Source of the DNA: Gnetum montanum
Taxonomy: Eukaryota; Streptophyta; Gnetopsida; Gnetales; Gnetaceae
Direction of reading: 5' to 3'
NCBI GenBank assembly: GCA_015680685.1
Contig: MNCI01033650.1
Span: forward strand, 1,119,798-1,171,854
DNA length: 52,057 nucleotides
Shown: in pieces, positions 34,301 through 46,050 of the stretch
Layout of the letters: each line of letters opens with the position of its first letter
Position numbering within the stretch: position 1 is the first letter of the stretch
Translations under genes and position numbers: made by a program
The notes under the pieces: generated by a model
Database searches by the model: none
What the model saw: only the letters and a program-made list of their open reading frames with translations
What the model was told of the DNA's origin: nothing

Positions 34301-35960
34301 AAGCAACACCTCATCAAATAGACAACCTCACTCAATCTTTTAGATCTTCTCCTTTCAATTGAATCATGTGGGAGATGGCCATTCATGCTAGCCATATTAG
34401 TGGCTCCTAAGTTTTTCAACTTGTTTGTTTTACACTTTTTTTATACCTTTTTGTTTTACACTTTGTTATTTTTCCAATTTTTGTTTTGCAACATCATTAG
34501 TATCTTTTAACTTTCTTGAATATTTTACAATTTCTTTCATATTTTACTTTATTTTAGTATGAGTTTTTCTACTTATTTTCTAATACAATGCTTTGTTGCC
34601 AATATGACATAGTGATGTTGTAGCTATTTGCTAATGGTGGTTTGTATTTAATATCTTTGATTACTAATGTCTGGTTTCTATTTTTGAATTTTGATGACTG
34701 ATGACTAAGACAAAGTTTCATTTTCATGGAACAAGCAGTGAGTCCATGTTATCAACCCATTCACAAACTCCATGATTTTTCTTGTTTTGGAAATATGAGG
34801 TTCCTTTTTCATTAATAAAACTTTAACGAACTTGTAAGCTTGGTAGTTTCCAAACTTGGGAAAGATTCAAATAGCTTGAAAAGGGTGTGACTTCAAGGGG
34901 ATTCAATACTCTTTATGCCTTTCTACTTACTTAAGTACACAAGTGTTTTCATGGATTTCTCACTGTCCCACATCAACCAATAACAAGAAGTTGAATAAGT
35001 CTTTTCATGGTGTGGTTCCCATCCAAAAAACCCATAAAAACATAAAATTCAAAAAAAATGATGATGATGATGCAAATTCAAAGTGCACCCTTAGACAAAA
35101 TAACGAGCTACAACCATTGGTTATGGGACTAGAAAGACATGTTATCCATGCTTGAAGGTCCTCTCTAACTAAGGCCCTTTATCCCTTCCTGATTCTCTTT
35201 TCTTCTTTAATAAGGAATGATGATTGATTTGTGAGAGCATTCTTATGTCTCGAAGGGATGGTCTAGTCTTAGAGTGGTGATGTGAGGTCATTGAAAGTGG
35301 TTGATTTTGATCTGGACTAAGGATGGATTTTATCAAGTCATTTAACCATGGAATCAACAAGGAACTTCATGTTACCATGATTGGAAATTCCATTCCATTT
35401 TCTCTCTCATCCACCAATGCTTTCCATAACTCACCTCACTGCCAATTGTTCATGTTATTGTTCATGTCTTAGTTTGAAGTGTCAAAATTCTTGGTTAGAT
35501 TCTTCCGAATTTGATCCTTAACTTTTCATCACTGTTAATCAACTGTGGGGCCAACAGACTACTTAGTTGCGGTTATGCAATGGCAAAAAAGGCATGAGCC
35601 TGCTATGGGGAGGACCCACTTGCATATCTCTTGGTTGGACTAGTTAAGTTTCTTATGCTTAGGCATTTCCATAATCAAATCTATCGTGCACCCCATCGAT
35701 GCACCTAACTATGCACTTCTCAAGGCATCTTCTCCAATAAATTTGGTTCTCCAATTTTTCAAATTTTGAGCATTTATGAGCCCTCTTCAAGTTTTCCATC
35801 ATGTTCACAACTTTTCTAGCTCTTCATAGACACCAATTTCACAACTCCTTGTATTGTTGAAGATATTTAATGTGGAAATTTTGGACACCGGCTCTATAGA
35901 TAGGTATCCATCAACAAAGCCCATATGCAAACAGTATCCTGTATACATAATCCTATTGAT
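34301..35960 (+). other. 3' noncoding region of element W2
   Basis: No gene seen. Includes the TCATGTGGGAGATGG variant of the recurrent TCATGGGGG motif (34364), T-rich runs and an ATGATGATGATG run near 35057. Colinear with W1 at 21936-23600. Confidence 0.6.
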
Positions 35961-35977
35961 GCAGGAATCTGCCCACT

Positions 35978-35985
35978 TATAAATA
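35978..35985 (+). promoter_or_regulatory. Putative internal TATA box, element W2
   Basis: TATAAATA followed by GG, preceded by CCTATTGATGCAGG. It lies 150 bp before a splice donor and 450 bp before the accessory ORF, matching the W1 arrangement (23620). Confidence 0.45.
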
Positions 35986-36131
35986 GGTTGCAACACTTAG
36001 AATTTTCACATTTGCTCATAAATGAGAGGGGGATTTTTTTGAATTTTTCAAAGCCTAGAACCTTCCAAGAGCCATATCTTCCTAATTGTTTATCTGATTT
36101 ACTCCATTCTTCGACTTCGTAACTACCAGAG

Positions 36132-36432
36132 GTAAGATCTTTATTGTGGGGGCTACAAACCTTAAGTTTTTGATCAAATTTTTTTTAAAACAAATTCTAT
36201 CTCGCACAAAGGTTTAACAAAGAAACCAACATTAAAACATCAAATTATGAAAGTTAAACCTTGTCAACAAGCTCTAGTAACATTATAAGTTAAAATTCAA
36301 CAAAATAATAATAAAATAATTAATCTACCATAGTCTAAACTTAGCCTAAAGTGTAGCTACCCAATGAGAAAGGTACTTAAATATTATAAGTTACACATTG
36401 AATGTTAATCCTTGGTTATGTTGTGACCATAG
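36132..36432 (+). other. Putative leader intron before accessory ORF, element W2
   Basis: Donor AGAG/GTAAGA (GT at 36132-36133) and acceptor GACCATAG (AG at 36431-36432), then ATG immediately. 301 bp and AT-rich. The donor context is close to the plant consensus AG/GTAAG, and W1 keeps both ends. Confidence 0.5.
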
Positions 36433-38613
36433 ATGGCACCCAAGGGAAAACATGCATAGGAAGGAGAACTATCCCAGCCAAGGGACAAATGGCCAAGAAC
36501 AGGAAGGGACCAAAAACAAGCCCATGAGCAAGCTATGACCCATGCAATGGAACCTCTTCAGGAGGAGCCTGAAGAGGAATCTGTCTGATAGTTTCTTGAA
36601 GAACCTATTGCAACAGAATAGTCTCACAAAGATGAGGCACCTGAACCAAGATAGAACCTTGAGGTGACCTTAACAAAATCCTACCTCAAGTAGATAGCGA
36701 ATAGGGAGGTTCAGAAATTGGTGCTTCAAGAATCAAAATTTGGATCTTTCTTGGAGTTCGCACCACTAGAAGTCAAATCTCAGCTATAGAACTCTCCGAT
36801 ATGGCCCACAATCACTTCCAGCGAGGAATGGTATGTGGGAGAGACATATCTCTTTTGAAACAATCAACAGGCCAATTCAATGATCAAAATCAAGGACATC
36901 TCAGTGTTCTACTTGGTGAAAGCCATTGCAGAGGTCCTTGGATTACTAGAAACTAGGGCCAAGTTTGAAGAAATCCCCATGCAAGTAGATTTTGGCGTTA
37001 AGAAGGAATGGACAAAGTGATGTACTCACCATGGTGGAGTGCACATACTTCAAAATTGTGGCCTTTCACCTCAATCCATGGTGAGGCCAAGCAAGATCAC
37101 AACTTTCTTTGCTCATGTGTATGCCATTCTAAGCAATTGATTTCCAATTAATCTTCCATAATTGATCTATCTTGAGATAGGAAAGAAATTTAAAGAAAAT
37201 GAATGTGGAAGGAAGGTACTCCCCTTCCCATGCCCCATTAGAAAATTATGCAAGAAGGGAGGCATGACACGCTACACAAATGACATCGTCAGATGTGCTT
37301 TATCTGCTTCCTTGGTGGAGATGACGAAGGACAAGGTACCTACCAAGATCATCCAAGAAGAGAAGCAATGAACATCACCTTCACCACCCACTCATGAAAT
37401 AATGCTAGAGGCCTACACTACCCTGGAACACATGCACGAGATTCAAGAGCAGATCTTGCATGAGTAAGAGTAGTGAGCAGGAACAAGTGGTGGTGATCCA
37501 TCTGTGTATCGCCCAATGATGAGTCACCTCAATGAAATGGCTTGAACCATCAACTAGATGGAAGGAGGAGGACTAATTTTCTCCACCCAATGAATGTAGT
37601 TGGTTGTGTGATCAAATCATAATGCCCAATAGGAAATGATATCTCTCTCTCAACAACAACAATTCCTAGAAATCTCTGGGAACATCGCTACTTTTTCAAT
37701 GTGTTTGGAGGAGGGCAAGAGAGAAATTATCTTGGTGATGCAACGTCATGGGTAGGAGACAACAATAGAGGTGGTTGCTGATAAAATTACCGAGGCCTCA
37801 AATACACCTATGGCATTTGTACCAAACATTTTTGCACTCAAAGATGTGCAAACATCTATAGGAACAACTACTAGTAGATTAAGTGCAAAAAGAAATCAAT
37901 GAAAAACACATCCATATGGTGAAGGCAAAAGCCAATGAGGCCCTCTAGTAGCTCAAGGAAGGAGGTGATGTCTAGTAGCCTATCTTTGATGGGCTTAATG
38001 ACTACAACAAGGCAAAGATCCACATGAAAGAGATGCAGATCAAGGAGATGATAGAGTACATGGAGCTTACCAATCTCCATTATGCAAATTTGGCAATGTT
38101 GACTATCATATAGCCACAATCAAAGTTGGAGAAAAAAGTGGCTAGTTTGTACTTGCTATATGAGGTAGAACCCATAAGGAGACCAAGCAAAAGCTTGAGA
38201 TTGCTAATGCTCAACTCGAGGCTCTAATGGCATGATTCATTGATCATAGATCCACTACTGAGAACCTAGCCAAATCGATGAATGACTACCATGAGCTGCA
38301 GAATGGTCTTAAGGCATTTGATGTTGAACACAAATGTTTCACTGCCTAGTTTGTCAACATGAAGGAGCTATTTCCAGCAATGCCCTATCCCTGGGATGTT
38401 TCCACTCTTGCCCACATTTGAGATGTTGAATGGACCGTGAACAATCCCAAGGGAAAGGAGGAAAAGATGAAGGCATTGTTGGATGCCTTTCATCTTCCAG
38501 TAGACGTTGCAGCTGTCGTCAAACGTCCACAACGACCTCAACCACTACATGTGCCCAAAGTAGGAGAAGGACCTTCAAAGCTTGAAGAGCCTCCATTGCC
38601 TAGGACCGTTTGA
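36433..38613 (+). pseudogene. Accessory ORF between integrase and 3' LTR, element W2 (stop-interrupted)
   Basis: From ATG 36433 (MAPKGKHA) to TGA 38611-38613 spans 727 codons with no net frame change, interrupted by many stops and one compensated frameshift near 37890-38200. The N-terminal half includes SFLEFAPLEVKSQL, SSEEWYVGETYLF, KITTFFAHVYAILSN, LIYLEIGKKFKENECG and LPFPCPIRKLCKKGGMTRY. This pattern (a helix-rich segment, then LPFPxxIxxLCxxxG) recalls the plant-transposon-protein domain seen in accessory ORFs of Tat/Ogre and Athila elements. The C-terminal half is rich in charged residues and Gln and probably coiled-coil (EKMKALLDAFHLPVDVAAVV near the end). The assignment is inference; function is unknown. 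Not an obvious envelope: no signal peptide or membrane segment was seen. Confidence 0.6.
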
Positions 38614-38845
38614 TCTTCTCCAATGTCTTTGTGTCATATGAGAAATTGTATTTGTCAATCATGTCTTGGTGTTCAATTTTATTCTCTTAAACACCAAAAT
38701 TTTGTAATCATTCTAAAATCGTACATTTTGGGCACTTAGTTTTTTGTTGTGTAGTTTATGTGTTTGTTTTATGTGTCAATAATCCCATATTTTTTGAAAT
38801 TTTATAAAAAACTCAAGGAGGAATTTTCATATAGTCATGGGTGTA

Positions 38846-39791
38846 AGATGAGTCATTTGGTTGACTGCATCGATGGGATTTAGTTGACGTGACCTCATCA
38901 ATGAGATCCTATTGATGTGATCTTGTTGATGTAGGGTTTGACTCGTTAATGTGTACCAATCAACATGATCTCATTGATGTAGGGTTTGACACATTGATGC
39001 GTACCCATCAATGGGCCTCCCTATTTTGCACATAAATACATGCTTAGTAGTTGCATTTATGGTAATAAGTCTCATAGTTTTCTTGCAATTTTATCATTTA
39101 GAAGTTAGAATATTTTTCTAAGTACCCATAGTAGCAGTTAAAAAGTGTACAAATCCTTATTCAAGCATTATTGTACCTAAGCATGGCAATGTGTGCGGCA
39201 ATAAAGATGAGCTTTCTGATAAACCTTCAGCACTTTGAAATAGATTGATTATTTCCTTCATGCATTTAATAATTTAAAGAATTTTCTCTAATGTTTTAAG
39301 TAATTAAGTAATTAATTAAGCTAGACTAGGTTAAATTAAATAGTGATTAATTAATCACATAAGTGCAACCACTTCAAGCATACACTTGGCACTTGGTAAT
39401 CTCAGTAACGCTTAACATTTGGTAACTCAGTAGCATTAAACATGTCCAAGATGTGTACAAAAAATGGGAATAGATGCTTATGTTAGGATTAGTTAAATGT
39501 TAGCTAGTTATATTAAATTAGCAATTAAATCCCTTTCATTCTTTATTCTTCATTCTTAGGCAACTTAGAACATAAAACGTAAAAATGATAAAAATCATAT
39601 GCCTTAGCTGTAGTTAACCATACCTTTGCATTTCACAAGTATAATTGGGAAGATAATGATTGTAATGGTTAATTTCACTTCCTAGAGACTAGTGTACTTA
39701 GAAGGCTATAAGTCCACAGAATTTGACCGAATTGCATGTGAACGCTTAGTAATTCATATGGTTGGGTGTAGGGTTTACTTGCCACTCATCA
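38846..39791 (+). repeat. 3' LTR of element W2 (type B)
   Basis: Starts AGATGAG (first base altered from T) after CATGGGTGTA and ends CTCATCA; 946 bp. U3 (38865-39020) holds about seven CATTGATG/CATCAATG-like motifs in both orientations. A TATA-like CATAAATACATG is at about 39040, AATAAAG at 39210. The final 60 bases are nearly the same as type-A LTRs (GGTTGGGTGTAGGG...GCCACTCATCA), showing the two subfamilies share U5. Confidence 0.88.
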
Positions 39792-39795
39792 CATG

Positions 39796-40134
39796 TGATG
39801 AGACGCGACATGCACTGGGCCGCGATATCGCGTCTTCTCCTGCGATATCGCGTATGCGATATCGCGTCCTGCCGTCATATCTATAAATAAGAGGCGGCAC
39901 TCCCTTCATTTCCCAATCCTGGCTAGAAGTAGCGAAGCTTTGGCAGATTGATCACTCCAGAGTTAGAATTTTTCCCATGTGCCCGCAGTAGGAGTCCTAG
40001 AGTGAACGGCTCTTTATTCGAGCAGCTTGTAACCTGAACCCAAGTTGTGTACGGCAATAAAGATGAACTTGATTGGATAAACCTTGCAGCACGTGGTTTC
40101 ATTTATTGCTTTCATTTACTGCTTTCCTAGTGCG
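39796..40134 (+). repeat. Type-A LTR fragment running into an assembly gap
   Basis: TGATGAGACGCG starts four bases after the end of the W2 LTR. Three intact GCGATATCGC palindromes, TATA box (near 39884), AATAAAG (about 40056) follow as in other type-A LTRs. It is cut by the gap at 40135. The preceding five bases are ACATG. Confidence 0.88.
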
Positions 40135-40953
40135 NNNNNNNNNNNNNNNNNNNNNNNNNNNNNNNNNNNNNNNNNNNNNNNNNNNNNNNNNNNNNNNNNN
40201 NNNNNNNNNNNNNNNNNNNNNNNNNNNNNNNNNNNNNNNNNNNNNNNNNNNNNNNNNNNNNNNNNNNNNNNNNNNNNNNNNNNNNNNNNNNNNNNNNNNN
40301 NNNNNNNNNNNNNNNNNNNNNNNNNNNNNNNNNNNNNNNNNNNNNNNNNNNNNNNNNNNNNNNNNNNNNNNNNNNNNNNNNNNNNNNNNNNNNNNNNNNN
40401 NNNNNNNNNNNNNNNNNNNNNNNNNNNNNNNNNNNNNNNNNNNNNNNNNNNNNNNNNNNNNNNNNNNNNNNNNNNNNNNNNNNNNNNNNNNNNNNNNNNN
40501 NNNNNNNNNNNNNNNNNNNNNNNNNNNNNNNNNNNNNNNNNNNNNNNNNNNNNNNNNNNNNNNNNNNNNNNNNNNNNNNNNNNNNNNNNNNNNNNNNNNN
40601 NNNNNNNNNNNNNNNNNNNNNNNNNNNNNNNNNNNNNNNNNNNNNNNNNNNNNNNNNNNNNNNNNNNNNNNNNNNNNNNNNNNNNNNNNNNNNNNNNNNN
40701 NNNNNNNNNNNNNNNNNNNNNNNNNNNNNNNNNNNNNNNNNNNNNNNNNNNNNNNNNNNNNNNNNNNNNNNNNNNNNNNNNNNNNNNNNNNNNNNNNNNN
40801 NNNNNNNNNNNNNNNNNNNNNNNNNNNNNNNNNNNNNNNNNNNNNNNNNNNNNNNNNNNNNNNNNNNNNNNNNNNNNNNNNNNNNNNNNNNNNNNNNNNN
40901 NNNNNNNNNNNNNNNNNNNNNNNNNNNNNNNNNNNNNNNNNNNNNNNNNNNNN
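40135..40953. other. Assembly gap (819 N)
   Basis: Run of N. If only the missing two thirds of a 1-kb LTR lies here the site is a solo LTR; a complete element would need about 9 kb more than the gap shows. Confidence 0.99.
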
Positions 40954-41859
40954 ATATTTTTAGGGTACTAGAGCTCCATCATTTTATCATGCATTAGGCC
41001 ATCATGCACAAAGCTTACAAACTTTGTCTTCATGATCATCCACATTTTCACAATCTTACAATTAATTCTCATTGTTATATGATAATTAACGATATCAAGC
41101 TTGTATGATAAATTTATGCACAATTNAATATGGAACTTATAAAACTTATCTATGGTATTCTCATTGTCCTTTTCCATTTGGGCTTCATGGGAGGTGGGCT
41201 CCAACTCATCTTTATTATACAAACTATAGGAAATACAGAGGGAATAGTGCTCTAAGAAAAGAAGTATGAGAAAATATCACAAGTAGCAACAAATCGAAAG
41301 TCACCTTAATTTATTAAAATTAAAGATGTACTATGATGGATAAGATGAATTCCAATCCCAAAATGGAAAGATACCTTATTAAACAAGCCCATATTACATG
41401 GGACAAATCTCATCTAAAAAATATATTTTAACCTCAAACCAATATAAATATATAACAAGTTTCTTTCATTTTGACAAGAATTTGAAGCATCATTATTCTA
41501 CCAAATTTCTCCCAAACACTTTCTTTGTTCTTGAAGCAAATCTATTTTGCATCATTGAAGCACAAATAATCTTTAAAATAAGAAATTCAAGTACATGCTA
41601 ATTCCAAGCAAATCTTATATACATCATTGAAATACAAATACAGATTGAAATAACAAATTAAAGCACACACTAATTCCATAGTCCATTCTTGTATTTGAAA
41701 TTTCTAAATGCTATTCATACCTTAATATGATAATTTAAGTATAATTAATGAAAATATTAATTGACATATACCATAAGATTAAAGCAAAGTTCATACTATA
41801 CTAGCTTTTAATGTTGGATCAAAAGTTTTTCAATTAGTAATACAAACTTATAAAGAAGC
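40954..41859. other. AT-rich intergenic DNA with a diverged tandem repeat
   Basis: No gene recognised. Two diverged units of about 75 bp at 41532-41684 share GCAAATCT, CATCATTGAA, ACAAATA and CTAATTCCA. One ambiguous base is at 41126. Confidence 0.55.
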
Positions 41860-42470
41860 ATATTTTATCTACCTTGGCTGAAATTTCAGATATAGATTTT
41901 TGGATCAACAAGGTCTTTCATTGCATCACCTCATCAAGAGACGACTCCTCCTCACTATCACAAAAGCAGACCTCTTTCTGATAGAAGGGTCCTTGTTATA
42001 TTCGTCTGCACTTTCTTGTTTCCTCAACTCTCCTTCTTGTTTTGCTACCTACTCAATCAGCCTTTGTCTCTAATGGGCTCTTAATTCCAATAGTCTTCCT
42101 TGGGTATAGATCCCAAGGGTCCTCCATGTTTCTAAGCGAAGCCCATCTATGATGTGGCGAAGTTGTTCCCACTAAGAGTAACCATGACCAGGGCATTGGT
42201 GTAATAATGAATAATATTTGTCCATGGCGGCATCCAAGAGTTCGTGTGTTTCTTGTTTTCAGCCTTGGATTTGCCTTCATAGGTTTGACACTTTGGAGTA
42301 CATTTGATACTTGTCATTAAACAATTTTAGCATTGTTCTCTATCAACTGATTGATTCTAGTTCCAAAGACTTGTACTAGCTTTTTGCTTCTATGATGAGT
42401 GTTGTAAGAGACATCTTGAGCTTTTGTCAATCATTTTCAATATTTTGTAAAACACATGCATCATGAAAGG
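41860..42470 (-). pseudogene. gag fragment, minus strand (retroelement relic)
   Basis: Colinear with 18650-19235 of element Y and, on the complement, with gag of element A around 10100-10640. Shared blocks include CTTGGGTATAGATCCCAAGGG, the antisense of the GTYTQGR codons, and AAGTTGTTCCCAC. It covers the C-terminal capsid and linker. Many frame breaks. Flanks on both sides are unrelated, so this is an isolated fragment. Confidence 0.75.
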
Positions 42471-43532
42471 TACATGCATCATGTTTGTCCACTACTTCAT
42501 TGCCTTGTTGTATCACTGGGTACATCAATGCTCATAACAGAACACAAGTACCTTATTTTGTCAAGTGGTTGTCTTCACTCTCCTACCCCCTTGGGATGTG
42601 GGCTATGATTTATCAGATTCTAAATTGAAGAAGCACAAAACCTTAAAAATTATGATTCTAAACCATGAAAGTAAAACTATAATTCCAAAAAAATCCTTGC
42701 TTATTATGTATTAACGTTAATTTTTAAAAATAAAATTCAGTAGAGAGAACTTTATATCATTAGTACCATTTGTTAAGAATAGATTTATAGAAACACATCC
42801 ATAGGTATAAAGGTAAGCTGAAGGTAAAATGTGCCTAAAAACGTAATTTGAAAGTGGCTGGTTGAATATATGGAGAATCACGATTCTGGTGAAACATAGG
42901 TCCACCGTCTCATACCACCTGTAGCACCATTAACTGCCTGGCTATTTCCTGCAGCGCAATTAGCGATGAGTCATCATAGGTGGCAAAGCAACATTGAAGC
43001 CCTTTTAATTGGATCGAATATTTGATCGTGATATATTTTTATTGATTTTTTTAGTTTAATATCTTGTATATTGCTAATTCTGATGCCAGATAAAAACTAA
43101 AATTTCCATATTTGATTTTTAACTCTAACTGAGCTCATAGATGAAAAAAAACTGGAAAATGCCACTAGAAACATGAGTGAACATAAGTGCTCTCTTTTGT
43201 TAATATTGATGATTTTAATCTGATTTTTACCCTGATTTCTTTGGGTTTTCCTAATCCTATTTATTAAAAAGAATCCTATCCAATTTTTCAATCTGCTCTG
43301 CAAAATAATAATAAGTGACCACAGCTGACTACCTGCTACGTCGTTCATTCAATGCCAATCTGCCTGAAAATCAAGGTTGTAATTTTATGTTTTCTGCACG
43401 GCGTAGCTATTTGGAAGACGTCCGTTCCAGTTAAAGTACTCATAAAGATTAAGATTTTGTCATGCCCAGTCAGTCAAAGAACTTAAGAGTTTTTCTCGTC
43501 CACTGAACATCTAAACCTAAAAGAGCATTGAC
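42471..43532. other. Intergenic DNA, nothing recognised
   Basis: About 1 kb, AT-rich. Short minus-strand open frames at 42717-42905 and 43097-43348 have no recognisable motif and are not called as genes. Confidence 0.5.
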
Positions 43533-44150
43533 GCTCCATGATTTTTGTTTTTTATTTCTTTAAAAAATTCGTATCACGGAGCCAGTGGCATAAAATTCGT
43601 ATCACCGGAAGATTGATTTCGATCCATTCTCAATCATATTCTCTACTTCATTTTTAAAAATAAAGTCAGCTGCACAATCTAAGTTTGTGGTCCGACATGG
43701 TATTACCATGAGCTGCAAATCATCTTGAATCAGCATAGTTGAGTCATCCAATGTGACGCAGGGACGTGTAGAAGCAGTGGCCTTAAGACGCAAGCACAGG
43801 TTCCTTGAGGCTCTACGATTTTTGTTTTTAATTTTTTGAAAAAATTCGTATCACGTAGCGAGCGGCATAAAAATCTTGTCTCGTGAATCCAGCTGAGTTT
43901 CTCTTGCATTCAATTCATGGGAAGATTGATTTCGATCCATTCTCAATCATATTCTCTACTTCGTTTTTTAAAATAAAGTCAGCTGCACAATCTAAGTTTG
44001 TGGTCCGACATGGTATTACCATGAGCTGCAAATCATCTTAAATCATAAATCAGCATCGTTGAGTCGTCTCATAAATCAGCATCGTTGAGTCATCCAATGT
44101 GACGCAGGGACGTGTAGAAGCAGTGGCCTTAAATGCAAGCACAGGTTCTG
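43533..44150 (-). repeat. Two-unit tandem duplication
   Basis: Unit 1 begins about 43533, unit 2 about 43813; both contain AATTCGTATCACG, a long block from GGAAGATTGATTTCG through ACCATGAGCTGCAAATCATC, then GACGCAGGGACGTGTAGAAG. Unit 2 has an extra 36 bp and a doubled 26-bp stretch (CATAAATCAGCATCGTTGAG, 44045-44096). Both units contain the same coding-like text on the minus strand. Confidence 0.85.
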
Positions 44151-44235
44151 GTTGGTGTGGCTCTGCAGACAGAAAATCAACAAGAATAGGTTTTGGAACA
44201 GCGAAATCCAGGTCGGGGTTACGAGCGTTATGCAT
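43602..44235 (-). pseudogene. Duplicated fragment of an unrecognised gene
   Basis: The minus strand from 44235 reads MHNARNPDLDFAVPKPILVD, then HQPEPVLAFKATASTRPCVT and LDDSTMLI, before the 26-bp duplication breaks the frame. The other unit (43793-43602) continues the text intact: DDSTMLIQDDLQLMVIPCRT, then NLDCAADFIFKNEVENMIEN. Joined, they look like a first exon or N-terminal portion of a plant protein with normal amino-acid composition. I do not recognise the family. Frame breaks in both units argue for a pseudogene. Confidence 0.5.
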
Positions 44236-45950
44236 GATTAGATTGATTGCTCATCCATGACATAGCACTGTTGATATATTGTCTTTGATAATAGTTGTTT
44301 AACTTACGAGGGAATCATTTCATTCTAAAAAAGAATCTGATTAGCGTAGGATCTGAAAGTGCCTCGATATGTTTAACTTTTTGAACAGATATGCGTCGAA
44401 GGAGGTGTTTTAATGAAAATTTTAAAATATTATTTTATTATATATTAAATATTATTTGAATTAAAAACTTAAAATAAAATAAAAATGAGTATGGCTGCAT
44501 ATGAAATACATGATTAAGGGTAAACATTATATAATAAGTGGAACAAAAATAATATTATTATTTAGTAAAATTTTAAAAATGAAAATGCTTTATTAAGGGC
44601 ATCTTTATAGGATAACAAAAACGATAATAATAATAATAAAACTTTTAAATATGTTTTAATACTTGATGAGTATTGAAAACTAAATCAAGAAAGTGATCTA
44701 AAATTGATAATTTTAGCTAAGGAACTAGTCAATGAATTATAAACAGACATGTGAGAAATATACAGTTTTTTATCATATTATCTACTATTACCTGCATATA
44801 AAATCTATATGTGAGTTGTTCTCTTAGAAGATTAATCCATTATAGTTGCTCAATCAAAGGAAGTGAGATCTTCTATGCAAATAAGAGATGGTAACTTTAA
44901 TTCGCATTGTGATTGGAGAAAACATAAAATATGTAGCATTTTACACTAAGGATCCTCTTAGAAGTTGATGTAAAGATTTTCTCTAAATTCATTCTTCTCA
45001 GTTTTATGGGTTTTAAAGTATGCATCAAATGAATCTAATCCTTGAAAGTGAGGAAGTGAGGATTTGTGATTCTAAAGGTGTTTAATTACGTGGGCATTTG
45101 CAAAGGTTGGGGATAGGTTCTAGATAAGGACATGGAAATTATAAGTCATATCTAGAATGCTATGGTATTTAGAAACCTTATGTTGGATTCATTAAATCCT
45201 CCTCTTTTTCATTTCATTTCCTCTTTTCTTCTTGCATTGCATAAAATAGAAATGCATGTTTGCATTCACAATAAATAATGTGAAGTATTCATAATTTTTT
45301 TTCCCAAATTTGCTAATTTTCAACTTGTATGTTTGAAATTTAAATCTTCACCTTGAAAACTCCATTTTTGAAATCATATTTCACTCAGTAAACCATCCTT
45401 CCTTCTAAGTGGTATCATAAACATTTGTGAAAAGGTCTACATCAAGTCGAACAAATATCTCATGATTAAATCTAAAAAACTAAGAAAGAGTTAAAATTTT
45501 TACAAGAAACATATTTGGCTCTACTAACAAAATTTTTTTTAAAAGTGTCACCATATTAAAATTTACATTGACCTATTATTAAAACCTTTATTTTAAAGAA
45601 AAAATCAATCATTTTAGAACTAAGTTTTGCCACTTTTGAGAATGATTTCCCCTCATTTGTTGATTCTTTCCCATTATAAAAGGGTGTGTATATTTCTGAA
45701 TAGTTTAAACAATGCTTGAATCCTTTGAGAAAATGAGCTTTTAGCCCCTTAATGATATCCATTTCCCATTTGTAAACAAAGTTCATATCTCTTTGTAAAG
45801 TTTTTAGATAACACATAAAAAATGTAAATTTTGTTTAAAAAGTGCCCGTGTAACTGTATGCTCCTTTTTTCAAATAATCAATTCATGACGCTCTCAGGTG
45901 TAACCATCTCTACTCTTTTAAGGTTAAAAGTAAACGTGGTCAAATGAAGG
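44236..45950. other. AT-rich intergenic DNA, nothing recognised
   Basis: No supportable gene. Includes AATAATAATAAT near 44625 and a minus-strand 86-codon open frame (45816-45556) without recognisable motifs. Confidence 0.55.
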
Positions 45951-45991
45951 TTCTCGTGGAACACGTAGCTTCGTGGAAGTAGTATGTTTTT

Positions 45992-45998
45992 GGTTGGT
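45992..45998 (-). promoter_or_regulatory. AC-element-like MYB site in the polyketide synthase promoter
   Basis: GGTTGGT on the plus strand, i.e. ACCAACC on the minus strand, matches the AC-II type element bound by R2R3-MYB proteins of phenylpropanoid genes. It is about 270 bp upstream of the TATA box. Single short match, so tentative. Confidence 0.35.
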
Positions 45999-46050
45999 GA
46001 CATGTAGAATTCCTTTAACGCAGCGGTCAAGCTTTTAAAACAAATGGTAG

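Larger units (their letters stand above)
33393..39791 (+). mobile_element. Element W2: 5'-truncated Ty3/Gypsy element with accessory ORF and 3' LTR (type B)
   Basis: Begins abruptly in mid-integrase (GPQQWIQPLEPFNIW) and continues through integrase, 1.7 kb noncoding, an internal TATA, an intron, an accessory ORF of about 726 codons, the PPT-like site and a complete type-B LTR (38846-39791). Gag, protease, reverse transcriptase and 5' LTR are missing. W1 is a parallel, shorter copy. Confidence 0.88.

Noticed and set aside
36433-38613. Accessory ORF as a retroviral-type envelope gene
   Set aside because: Position fits, but no signal peptide, membrane segment or cysteine pattern is visible; the text resembles other plant accessory ORFs.
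40073-40971. Apparent 295-codon open frames
   Set aside because: Made almost wholly of N from the assembly gap.
45556-45816. 86-codon minus-strand open frame upstream of the synthase
   Set aside because: No motif, AT-rich composition, no homologue elsewhere in the window.
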